Shown here one piece after another: positions 56,366 to 64,000 of a stretch of DNA of 64,000 nt (positions are counted from its first letter, which is position 1; each line of letters opens with the position of its first letter). Source of the DNA: Bryobacteraceae bacterium (GTDB taxonomy: Bacteria; Acidobacteriota; Terriglobia; Bryobacterales; Bryobacteraceae); contig JAWKHH010000004.1 in NCBI GenBank assembly GCA_041394945.1, positions 1,054,001-1,118,000 of the forward strand, read 5' to 3'. A program made the translations under genes and the position numbers. The notes under the pieces are model-generated. The model had not been told where the DNA came from. It made no database searches and saw only the letters and a list, made by a program, of their open reading frames with translations.

Positions 56366-58510
56366 TTAGGCCATCCTCCTTCCCGCCAGCGCATCGAGAA
56401 CGTTCCGCGGGGTTAGCGGCAGTGTGGGAACGCGGACGCCGATGGCGTTCGCGGTGGCGTTGGCGATAGCGGCGATGGTCGGGATGGTGGCCGGTTCGCC
56501 CAAACCGATGACGCCGCGTTTGTCGTTATCGGGAGTGATGTCCATCTTCACTTCGATCTCGCCGATGTCGGCGATGCCGGCGAGCTTGTAGAACTCCATG
56601 TCGGCGTTCAGGCATTTGCCGGTGAGTTCGTCCATCACGCGCTCTTCCATCAGCGCGCCGCAGACACCCATGATGATGCCGCCATGCACCTGGCTGTCGG
56701 CGAGCTTCGGATTGATCACCAGGCCGACATCCTGAACGGCGACGACCTTGTTGATCTTGACGACGCCGGTTTCGACGTCGACGGAAACGTCGGCCATCTG
56801 AATGCCGCCGACGCCGAGCGTCGAAAGACCGCGCGGGTTGCGTGGATCGTGCCGGCCTTCCTCGGAAATCGTGGTGACGCCGAGCTTGGCGCACGCCGCC
56901 TTCCAGGTGAGGCTCTTCGCCGGATTGCCTTTCACCTGGATCTTGCCGTCGACGGCTTCGAGACCGTCCTTGTCGGCGCCGAGTCCGGGGGCCACGGCTT
57001 CGAAGAGTTTTTCGAGCGCATTCACGGTGGCGATGCGCGTGGATGCGGAGACGCCGCCCACGGTAGTGGAGCCGCCCGATGCGCCGGAGCGCGGGAGGCT
57101 GTTGTCGCCGATGGTCAGCTTGATCGCATTGAACGGCAGGCCGAGGGTTTCAGCCGCCACCTGCGTGATGATGGTACGGGTGCCGGTGCCGAGGTCCTGC
57201 GTGCCCAGTTCCACCTCGACGCTGCCGTCGGGGTGGATCTTCGCGCGACACTGCGAGGCGTGGCCCGCGCCGCCCCAGGTGCCGATGCCGAGGCCGAGTC
57301 CACGCTTGACGGGGCCCTTGGCCTTGTCGCCGCGTGGATGCCAGTTCTTCTTCCAGCCGATCATCTCGGCCGCCTGTTCCAACTGCGCTTTGTAAACGTC
57401 CGCCCTGGCCGTCAGATCGAGGTTCTTCATGAACAGAGCGTACGGGTCCATGCCGAGCTTGGCGGCCAGATCGTCGAGAGCCGCGCAAGTGACGTAGGAA
57501 ACCTGCGGATGGTTCGGAGCGCGCCATGCGCGCGAGGCGCCGGCGTTCACGGAAACCGCCGTGTGGTTGATACGCCGATTGGGGACGTTGCGGAAAACGT
57601 AGGGCAGCAGATCCGCGTTGAGACCGCCGCCGGCGAATCCGCCGGTCATCCAGGTGAGCGAATCCCACGCGGTGAGCGTGCCGTCCTTCTTGGCGCCGAG
57701 TTTGACTTTGGCGTAGACCGAGGGCCGCACGCCGGCGATGGTGAGTTCGGCCGAACGCTCGAGATAGAGCTTCACCGGCTTGCCGCCGCTTTCCTTGGAA
57801 AGCCTTGCCGCTTCCTGACCCCAGAGGTCGCTTTGGAACTTGGAGCCGAAGCCGCCGCCGATGTAATCCATGTGCGTGTGGATGTTGGCGGCCGGGATCT
57901 CGAGGCCTTTCGCGAGGTCGTCACCGACGGCGGAGACGTTCTGCGTCGAAGGCCAGAACTCCACCTTGTCGCCGCTCCAGGCCACGGTTTGGCCATGCGG
58001 CTCCAGGCAGCAATGCGTGATCACGGGAATGCCGTACTCGCCCTCATGGGTGACGTCGGCCATCTTGAACGCTTCTTCCGGATCGCCGGTAACCACTTCG
58101 CCGGCGGGCTTGGCGCGGCTGCCGGCCTTGTCGAGCCGGTCCTCGCGAACCAGGTGCGGCAGTATTTCGTACTCCACCTTGATCGCGCGAACGGCGTCAC
58201 GAGCGATCTCTTCGGTGCGCGCGGCGACGGTGGCGATCTCCTGGTTGGTCCACTGGATCTCCGTGCCAGCCTTGGCGATCACACGAACGGCGGTGACGCC
58301 GGCGATCTTCTGGGCATCCGACGTATCGATGCTCTTGATCTTGCAGTGTGCGTGAGGCGAATGCAGGATCGCGGCGTGAATGGTTCCCGCGGGCCGAACG
58401 TCGGAGTTGTACTTGGCTTTGCCGGCAGCCTTCTGGGGACCGTCCAAACGCGAAATGCGCCGGCCCATCAGCTTCCGGGATTCCATCGGTGGATAGCTGT
58501 AATTAGGCAT
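56366..58510 (-). CDS. Xanthine dehydrogenase-type molybdopterin-binding subunit
   Basis: The 714-residue large subunit has the molybdo-hydroxylase pattern: GKAKYNSDVRPAGTIHAAILHSPHAH, YIGGGFGSKF and ELGTQDLGTGTRTI, with the catalytic Glu in GLGEPATIPTIAAIANA near the C-terminus. It would hydroxylate an aldehyde or heterocycle using the molybdopterin cofactor and pass electrons to the S and M subunits. The moco genes at 50974-53098 fit this need. It overlaps the small-subunit gene by eight bases. Confidence 0.93.
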   Translation of the reverse strand: MPNYSYPPMESRKLMGRRISRLDGPQKAAGKAKYNSDVRPAGTIHAAILHSPHAHCKIKSIDTSDAQKIAGVTAVRVIAKAGTEIQWTNQEIATVAARTEEIARDAVRAIKVEYEILPHLVREDRLDKAGSRAKPAGEVVTGDPEEAFKMADVTHEGEYGIPVITHCCLEPHGQTVAWSGDKVEFWPSTQNVSAVGDDLAKGLEIPAANIHTHMDYIGGGFGSKFQSDLWGQEAARLSKESGGKPVKLYLERSAELTIAGVRPSVYAKVKLGAKKDGTLTAWDSLTWMTGGFAGGGLNADLLPYVFRNVPNRRINHTAVSVNAGASRAWRAPNHPQVSYVTCAALDDLAAKLGMDPYALFMKNLDLTARADVYKAQLEQAAEMIGWKKNWHPRGDKAKGPVKRGLGLGIGTWGGAGHASQCRAKIHPDGSVEVELGTQDLGTGTRTIITQVAAETLGLPFNAIKLTIGDNSLPRSGASGGSTTVGGVSASTRIATVNALEKLFEAVAPGLGADKDGLEAVDGKIQVKGNPAKSLTWKAACAKLGVTTISEEGRHDPRNPRGLSTLGVGGIQMADVSVDVETGVVKINKVVAVQDVGLVINPKLADSQVHGGIIMGVCGALMEERVMDELTGKCLNADMEFYKLAGIADIGEIEVKMDITPDNDKRGVIGLGEPATIPTIAAIANATANAIGVRVPTLPLTPRNVLDALAGRRMA

Positions 58511-59168
58511 TGCGGCCTCCTTTCAGGTCCTTGGCGGCCTGCATGACGGCCTTGCGGACGCCGACGTAGGTGCCGCAGCGGCAGAGATTGCCGCCGAGAC
58601 CTTCCTTCACCTGTTCGTAGGTGGGGTTGGGATTGCGGTCGAGAAACGCTTTCGAAGCCATCACGAAGCCCGGGGTGCAGTAGCCGCACTGCATGCCGTC
58701 GTTGTCGACGAAGGCCTGGATGATCGGATGGGGTTTGCCCATCGAAAGGCTTTCGATAGTTTCAATCTTGCGGCCCTGTGCATCAATGGCAAGCACGGTG
58801 CAGGCGTAGGCCACCTTGCCATCCATCATCACGGTGCAGGCGCCGCAAGTGCCGCGGTCGCAGACGCGTTTGGCGCCGGTGATTTCGAGGCGTTCGCGGA
58901 GCGCGTCGAGAAGAGTCGTGCGCGGCTCTACGGTGACTTTCATCGGTTTGCCGTTGATATTGAGAGTAATCGAGGTTTCGCCAGCCGGAACGACGCTTGG
59001 CGGCGGGGCCGCTTCCGCTTCTTGCTGCTCCAGCAGACCACCACCCAGCACGCCTCCGGAGACGCCCGCGCCGCGGAGGAATCCGCGCCGGGAGAAACCG
59101 CCCCGGGTCTCGGGTCCGGATTCGCTGCTGGGCGTGGAGTGGATCTCAGGCTTTTTCTTGGAACTCAC
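58503..59168 (-). CDS. Xanthine dehydrogenase-type 2Fe-2S subunit with Tat signal
   Basis: From GTG 59168 the 221-residue protein has a twin-arginine leader (SRRGFLRGAGVSGGVLGGG) and then two 2Fe-2S domains: CDRGTCGACTV and later MQCGYCTPGF and NLCRCGTY, the usual pattern of the small subunit. A Tat leader on this subunit implies export of the whole enzyme to the periplasm. It starts the S-L-M operon. A TTG 18 bases further upstream (59186) is possible but less likely. Confidence 0.92.
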   Translation of the reverse strand: MSSKKKPEIHSTPSSESGPETRGGFSRRGFLRGAGVSGGVLGGGLLEQQEAEAAPPPSVVPAGETSITLNINGKPMKVTVEPRTTLLDALRERLEITGAKRVCDRGTCGACTVMMDGKVAYACTVLAIDAQGRKIETIESLSMGKPHPIIQAFVDNDGMQCGYCTPGFVMASKAFLDRNPNPTYEQVKEGLGGNLCRCGTYVGVRKAVMQAAKDLKGGRNA

Positions 59169-59264
59169 GCCACACCGTCCTTTCAAGAATTTGGGGTTTT
59201 GTTTTCAACTCGCAACAGCCGTCGGTGGCTATCGCACTGACTATACCAATCCCGGGAAGCCAAT

Positions 59265-60122
59265 TCAACCGATGAAGACCTCGCGGGAGCCTTGCACGAC
59301 CGACGCTTCGAGCGTGCCGATGCCCTCGATCCGGGCCCGGACGCGGTCGCCGGGTTTGATGCGCGCACCTTTCGGGCATCCTGTGGAAATCAGATCGCCA
59401 GGGTGGAGAGTTTGGAAATCGCTGTGGAACCGCACCAGTTCGTACGGCCGGTGATGCATGTGATGCACGAAGTCGCGGGAACAGACTCCCCCGTTGTGTT
59501 CGGTAATCACTTCTAAGGCATCGACGTCGGGGATCTCATCGGCGGTTACGATCACCGGTCCGAAACTGAAGAACGTATCGATGCTCTTGGACCGGGTGAG
59601 GTAGCGGGGGTTCTTGCGGAGGACGTCGAGCGCGGTGAGATCGAGTGTCGTCGTGTAGCCGAAGATCACCTCTTTGACTCGCTCCGCTGGCACGTAGTGG
59701 CATTTTCGCCCTATGATCACCCCGAGCTCGCCTTCGGCGTCAACGTCGTTGGTGACGTCCGGTGGAGGCAGGATCAACTCGCCGCCGGGTTCCACCATGC
59801 AGGACGCCGGCTTCATGAAGCTGCCGGGCTCCTCAGGTTGGACGGCGTCGATGTCCACGGCGTGGGACTTATAGTTGAGCCCGATGCACCAGATCTTGGG
59901 CGGGGTGTAGGGCAGCCGCGGGCGGACTTGATCGAACGGGATGGTCTCGACGCCAGTGGTGTCGGCAAGGTCGCCGGTGGCTCCGGTTTGGATGACGGCG
60001 AGGAGGTCGTCGGGGACTTGCTTGCCTTTGCGGGCGTTAATAGCGGCGATGGGCGCGATGCCCGCCGCGGTGACGACGCCGCACTGGGTGGCGCCGCGAT
60101 AGTCAAAGCGGATCAGCTTCAA
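59265..60122 (-). CDS. Fumarylacetoacetate hydrolase family protein
   Basis: The 285-residue protein starts at TTG 60122, immediately after the DUF4139 stop, with CTGGAG upstream. It has IWCIGLNYKSHAVDIDAVQPEEP, FMKPASCMVEPGGEL, VDAEGELGVIIGRKC (metal site) and ISTGCPKGA, the FAH/2-hydroxyhepta-2,4-diene-1,7-dioate isomerase pattern. It probably cleaves or isomerises an acylpyruvate. It lies 96 bases before the molybdo-hydroxylase operon. Confidence 0.88.
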   Translation of the reverse strand: MKLIRFDYRGATQCGVVTAAGIAPIAAINARKGKQVPDDLLAVIQTGATGDLADTTGVETIPFDQVRPRLPYTPPKIWCIGLNYKSHAVDIDAVQPEEPGSFMKPASCMVEPGGELILPPPDVTNDVDAEGELGVIIGRKCHYVPAERVKEVIFGYTTTLDLTALDVLRKNPRYLTRSKSIDTFFSFGPVIVTADEIPDVDALEVITEHNGGVCSRDFVHHMHHRPYELVRFHSDFQTLHPGDLISTGCPKGARIKPGDRVRARIEGIGTLEASVVQGSREVFIG

Positions 60123-62123
60123 TCAGAACTCCAGTTTTTCGATGAGGGAATTGAGTTCCGATTCTAACGCAGCCTTGCGTTTGCGGGCTTCCGCGGTCTT
60201 GTCGCGGAGTCCGGCGAGCTGGCTCTCGATGGTGGCCAGTTGTTGGGAGTAGCGATTTACCTGCTCCTGCTGGCCGGGGACACGGGAGAGCGTGTTGATG
60301 TTCTCGCGGACGCGCTGCTGGTCGGCGGCGAGCTCGCGCGAATCCTGCTCGGCCTGGGCGATGACGCGGTCGTTGTCGGCGATTTCGCGCTTCTTGGCGA
60401 TGATCTGCTCGAGACCCTGGCGTCCCTGGGCGCTGAGGTTCTTGTTCTGTATGAGCGTGGCGAGGAAATCGTTGTTGACGTTGGTGACGGCGTAGGTGCG
60501 GTCGAGGAGGCGCTCTTCGTCGATGACGAAGGTCTGCTCGGCGGCGGCGCCGACGGAAACCTCGAACCGGTAGGCGGAGGCGGTTTTTTCGGAGGGCTTC
60601 GCGGGCGCGAGCAGCGTGTACATGTAGCGGGCCGGGTGTTCGATGATGAGGGTTTTGGCCTTGGCGTCGACATTCTTAATGGTGTAGTTCTTCTTCTCGG
60701 CGATGGCGGCGCGGGTAGTGATGACGCCCCGGCGGAGGTGGATTTCACGCACGACTTCGCGGCTGGACTCGAACTTGGTGGTGACGCGGGCGCCGAGGTC
60801 GACGCCGTAGCTAAGGAGGCGCTTGTCGCCCGTCTTGACGGTTTCGGTGAGCGCCTCGCCAGCGTAGGAGCCGGCGTCGTAGACGGTGACGGGGCCGCCG
60901 TCGAGCGTCTTGCCGGTGTTGTTGGTGATCTCGACCGCGTTGGTCGGGTTGACGGTGCTTTCGTTGGAGTAGATCAGCAGCTTGCGGGCGGGGAGCTTCT
61001 GCTGGAGGAAGGGGAGCATCGCCGACTCATTCTTGCGGACGGTGACCGGTTGGCTGAAGTGATACTCGAAGAGTTCGCCGGCTTCCTTGGCTTCGGCCTG
61101 GGCGGCGACGGTGCTCATGTCGGCCATCGGGGCGGCTACTTCGGCGGCTGGGACAATGCCGCCAATGACGCCACCGAGAGCGGATCCCCGGCGGGCAGCC
61201 AAGGCGGGCGCCGGGGGCGGGGGCGGCGCTGACTTCGCAAACGCCGCCTCGTGCAGCACCGGCCCAACCGGCCGGTCTTCGGGTAGCTCGGCATGCGGGC
61301 GTTCCACGTATTTGGGCTCGTAGAGTTCACTGATGAACGAAATCGGCCGACCCGAGACGACTGCGAGCGAGACGTTGTTCCAATCATCGCCCGAGGTGTT
61401 GTCGACAACCGCCCATCCTTCGATGGTAGGTTCGCCACTCGCCGGATACACGAGCCGGTAGCTCGACTTCCAGACGGCAGTGGGAATCATATAGGATGCC
61501 TTCACGTCGCGCGAACCTTCGGTTCCGGACTCGATGAGCACACCGCGTTTGCCGGTGCTGCGCGCTTGCGTGAGCACGCCGAGGTAGTCCTTCAACTGCT
61601 GCTGCAGGCGGACATCCGGGAAGCGGATGCTTTGGAACGCGGCGACGTCGAACGAGCGGATGTCGCCCGAGTCCAATAGCAGCGTTACCTCCTCGCTCTC
61701 CTTGCTCTGCTGTGTGGCGGGTATGACGCGCGCGCTGATGATCACGCCGGTAATGGGTTGCGACTCGCGTTTAAGCTCAAGCGTCGCGCCCTTGAGCTGA
61801 TCGAGCAGCGATGCGAGCGGAGCCTTGTCGGCGAGCTTGATGGGGAACTTTTCGAGCTTCCGTTCGACGGGCTCCTGCGAGTCGTATCGTACGGAGCGCA
61901 CGCCACCGGGTCCCGTGATGGTGACCGTCAGGGACTTCAGTACGTCATTCATATCGTCGGCGGCGAATTCGAGCCGTGCCGTCTCGCCGGCGGCGAGTTG
62001 GGCTCCGCGCTCGAAGTAACCGACGCCGTTCTTATACAGAACGACTTTCTTGATGGGGAGTTCGGCGGCTGTGGACATGGCGCTGGCGAGCAGAAGGGCG
62101 ACGGGAAGTCTCCGAAAATGCAT
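60123..62123 (-). CDS. DUF4139-containing exported protein
   Basis: Using ATG 62123 the 666-residue protein has a signal peptide (HFRRLPVALLLASAMSTAAE); ATG 62141 is an alternative six codons earlier. The N-terminus IKKVVLYKNGVGYFERGAQ and the body match DUF4139/mucoidy-inhibitor-like proteins. An Ala/Pro linker follows (SAPPPPPAPALAARR). The C-terminal 110 residues form a charged coiled coil (KREIADNDRVIAQAEQDSRELAAD). The function is unknown. It is directly followed by the FAH gene. Confidence 0.82.
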   Translation of the reverse strand: MHFRRLPVALLLASAMSTAAELPIKKVVLYKNGVGYFERGAQLAAGETARLEFAADDMNDVLKSLTVTITGPGGVRSVRYDSQEPVERKLEKFPIKLADKAPLASLLDQLKGATLELKRESQPITGVIISARVIPATQQSKESEEVTLLLDSGDIRSFDVAAFQSIRFPDVRLQQQLKDYLGVLTQARSTGKRGVLIESGTEGSRDVKASYMIPTAVWKSSYRLVYPASGEPTIEGWAVVDNTSGDDWNNVSLAVVSGRPISFISELYEPKYVERPHAELPEDRPVGPVLHEAAFAKSAPPPPPAPALAARRGSALGGVIGGIVPAAEVAAPMADMSTVAAQAEAKEAGELFEYHFSQPVTVRKNESAMLPFLQQKLPARKLLIYSNESTVNPTNAVEITNNTGKTLDGGPVTVYDAGSYAGEALTETVKTGDKRLLSYGVDLGARVTTKFESSREVVREIHLRRGVITTRAAIAEKKNYTIKNVDAKAKTLIIEHPARYMYTLLAPAKPSEKTASAYRFEVSVGAAAEQTFVIDEERLLDRTYAVTNVNNDFLATLIQNKNLSAQGRQGLEQIIAKKREIADNDRVIAQAEQDSRELAADQQRVRENINTLSRVPGQQEQVNRYSQQLATIESQLAGLRDKTAEARKRKAALESELNSLIEKLEF

Positions 62124-62170
62124 CGTGATTCTATTGTCCATGATCGGAAGGCGTATGGGAGGATGACTAT

Positions 62171-63682
62171 ATGGCTTGGTATCAAAGTGCGTGGGCCGTG
62201 GCCGGCGCAAGCATCTTATTCCCGCCGGCGGGGCTTGCGCTGCTGTGGGCGCGGCGGGGGAGCATCGCGCTGAAGGTGCTGGGGACGTTGGCGATTCTGG
62301 CGCTCGGGGTGGTGCAGTTATTCAAAGTCTACGGACTGCGGACGGAGATGGGCGGTAGCGGTCTGCCGGCGTTTTTCACATTCGAATCGAAAGAGGATCG
62401 GGCGCGGGCAGTGGAGGAAAGCCGGGCCGGGCCCGCGACGGCGACTCCGGCTGAACCGGCTCCCGCGGCGGCTCCGGAAGTCGTGAAGGCCGCCGTTCCG
62501 GAGCCTCCGCCCGCGCCGGTGTTCCATAACTACTGGACTGACTACCGCGGCCCGAACCGCCTCGGCATCTACGCCGAAGGCCCGATTCTCACGGAGTGGC
62601 CGGCCGAGGGGCTCACACAGCTGTGGAAGCAACCCATTGGCGGCGGGTACGGCGGCTTCGTAGTGGCCGACGGGCTGCTGTACACGATCGAGCAGCGGCG
62701 GGATCAGGAAGTGGTGGCCGCCTACGACATCGGCGCCGGACGAGAAAAGTGGACGAATTCCTGGAAGGCGTTCTTCCAGGAATCGATGGGCGGGGACGGT
62801 CCGCGCACGACGCCGGTTTACGACGGCGGACGGCTTTACGCGCTTGGCGCGGAGGGCGAACTGCGCTGCCTGAATGCGGGCACGGGCAAGTTGATCTGGA
62901 GCAAGAACATCCTCAAAGAGAACGGCGCGTCGAATCTGATGTGGGCGATGTCGGCCTCGCCGCTCGTAGTCGGCGAAAAGCTGATCGTGCTGCCGGGCGG
63001 GCCGGAGAAGTCCGTGGTGGCGTACGAAAAAGCGACCGGCAAGTTTCTGTGGGGCTCTCAGGATGACGAGCAGGCGTATGTTTCGCCGATGGTGATGACG
63101 CTTGGCGGCAAGCGGCAACTCGTGGTGATCAGCGCCACCCGCGCCATGGGCATGACGATCGACGAAGGCCGGGTGTTGTGGGAGGTTCCGTGGGTGACCG
63201 AGTATCACGTGAACGCTACGCAGCCGCTGAAGGTGAGCGACAACCGCGTGCTGCTGTCGGCGGGATACGGCCATGGGTCGGCGCTGGTGGAGTTGACGCC
63301 GAAGGACGATGCGTTCGAGACGAAGGTGGTCTGGCAGAACAATCGGATGAAGACGAAGTTCAACCCGCCGGTGCTGTTCGAGGGGAACGTCTATGGGCTG
63401 GACGAAGGGATTCTCCAGTGCATCGACGCAGGTACGGGCGAGCAGAAATGGAAGGGCGGGCGGTACGGCTATGGGCAGGTGCTGCTCGCCTCGGGGCGCC
63501 TGGTGGTGCTGAGCGAGCGCGGCGAGTTGGCGCTGGTGAAGGCGGCTCCGGCGGCGTACGAGGAGATCGCGAAGTTTCAGGCGATCGAAGGCAAGACGTG
63601 GAACACGCACGCGATCGCCGATGGTGTGGTCTACGTGCGCAACGCGGAAGAGATGGCGGCGTTCCGGCTGGGTGCGCGATGA
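62171..63682 (+). CDS. PQQ-like beta-propeller membrane-anchored protein
   Basis: The 503-residue protein starts with two hydrophobic helices (AWAVAGASILFPPAGLALLW and ALKVLGTLAILALGVVQLF), a proline/alanine linker and then PQQ-type propeller blades. Examples are GAGREKWTNSW, LRCLNAGTGKLIWSK, AYEKATGKFLWGS and LQCIDAGTGEQKWKGG, each ending near a G-x-x-x-W. No PQQ-binding dehydrogenase residues are visible, so it is probably a binding or scaffold propeller rather than an enzyme. The cupin starts within its stop codon. Confidence 0.83.
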   Translation: MAWYQSAWAVAGASILFPPAGLALLWARRGSIALKVLGTLAILALGVVQLFKVYGLRTEMGGSGLPAFFTFESKEDRARAVEESRAGPATATPAEPAPAAAPEVVKAAVPEPPPAPVFHNYWTDYRGPNRLGIYAEGPILTEWPAEGLTQLWKQPIGGGYGGFVVADGLLYTIEQRRDQEVVAAYDIGAGREKWTNSWKAFFQESMGGDGPRTTPVYDGGRLYALGAEGELRCLNAGTGKLIWSKNILKENGASNLMWAMSASPLVVGEKLIVLPGGPEKSVVAYEKATGKFLWGSQDDEQAYVSPMVMTLGGKRQLVVISATRAMGMTIDEGRVLWEVPWVTEYHVNATQPLKVSDNRVLLSAGYGHGSALVELTPKDDAFETKVVWQNNRMKTKFNPPVLFEGNVYGLDEGILQCIDAGTGEQKWKGGRYGYGQVLLASGRLVVLSERGELALVKAAPAAYEEIAKFQAIEGKTWNTHAIADGVVYVRNAEEMAAFRLGAR

Positions 63683-64000
63683 CGCCTCCCGTGATCAACC
63701 TGCGGGAAAAGCTGGCTCTGTTCGAGGAGCACTGGTCGCCACGGATCGTGGCGGCGATGAACGGGTACCAGTTCAAGCTCGTGAAGGTGAAGGGAGAGTT
63801 CGTGTGGCACGATCACGCCGAGACCGACGAGGTGTTTGTGGTACTCCAAGGCCGGCTGACGATCGCGTTTCGCGACGGCGAGGTGACGCTTGGACCGGGC
63901 GAGATGGTAGTGGTCCCGAGGGGCGTGGAGCACAAGCCCTACGCCGATGAGGAGTGCCACATGATGCTGGTGGAGCCGGCGGGGACGGTCAACACAGGCG
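63679..64000 (+). CDS. Cupin-domain protein, cut by the window end
   Basis: The visible 107 residues start at ATG 63679, overlapping the upstream stop by four bases. They carry a cupin barrel with FVWHDHAETDEVFVVLQGRL (H-x-H and E ligands) and VVVPRGVEHKPYADEECH (second His). Small single-domain cupins of this type bind a metal and may isomerise sugars. The C-terminus is missing beyond 64000. Confidence 0.8.
   Translation, partial: MTPPVINLREKLALFEEHWSPRIVAAMNGYQFKLVKVKGEFVWHDHAETDEVFVVLQGRLTIAFRDGEVTLGPGEMVVVPRGVEHKPYADEECHMMLVEPAGTVNTG

Overview
The window is a GC-rich bacterial chromosome segment, densely coded on both strands, with no rRNA, tRNA, phage, insertion sequence or CRISPR array that I can see. 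No gene-free stretch exceeds about 190 bases. The gene content suggests a soil acidobacterium of the Solibacter/Bryobacter type. That content includes VWFA-domain secreted proteins, a zinc-ribbon Ser/Thr kinase with many membrane segments, Tat-exported aldo/keto reductases and enolase-superfamily proteins, a GMC dehydrogenase with a gluconate-dehydrogenase subunit 3, DUF1326 and DUF4139 proteins, and PQQ-like propellers. This assignment is inference from gene types; no 16S gene is present.

Layout. 1-4.2 kb: a secreted nucleoside hydrolase-like protein, a three-domain cell-wall protein (transpeptidase, SpoIID and HExxH peptidase), a DinB-like protein and a small exported protein. 4.3-10.1 kb: a minus-strand operon of DUF1175 (YfaT-like), a bacterial alpha-2-macroglobulin with an intact thioester motif, and a small membrane protein. 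10.2-19 kb: two small membrane proteins, an aldo/keto reductase, an enolase-superfamily enzyme with a D-aminoacylase-like amidohydrolase, purS, glmS, a YjbQ protein, a Wzt-like ABC ATPase and an RNase T2. 19-28.4 kb: a TPR protein, gyrA, then larE, a polytopic membrane protein, a histidine-rich exported protein and selD in tight series, followed by a repetitive secreted protein. 28.5-38 kb: an FAD oxidoreductase, the zinc-ribbon kinase, gamma-glutamyltransferase, an aldo/keto reductase, a dihaem peroxidase, an orphan sugar-binding lipoprotein and a decayed toxin-antitoxin remnant. 38-44 kb: the GMC dehydrogenase pair, a fused E1 alpha-beta 2-oxoacid dehydrogenase, an IscU-like scaffold, a radical SAM protein and a Nudix hydrolase. 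45-48 kb: rpoN-hpf-rapZ. 48-54 kb: a second enolase-superfamily protein, an amidase, then moeA-moaC-mogA and a VWFA protein. 54-64 kb: DUF1326, a small Cys-rich protein, a xanthine-dehydrogenase-type molybdo-hydroxylase (S, L and M subunits), a fumarylacetoacetase-like enzyme, DUF4139, a PQQ-like propeller protein and a cupin cut by the window end.

The most striking observation is that selD does not start at the apparent TTG at 26392. It starts at an ATG with a good ribosome binding site at 26341 and reads through an in-frame UGA (26380-26382) at the catalytic Cys/Sec position. A perfect 6-bp hairpin with a GU-containing loop lies at the distance expected for a bacterial SECIS element. The organism is therefore predicted to make a selenocysteine-containing selenophosphate synthetase. 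Several genes also have a -10-like hexamer 6-8 bases before the start codon and no Shine-Dalgarno, which suggests leaderless transcripts. The moco genes and the molybdo-hydroxylase lie within 10 kb and fit together functionally.
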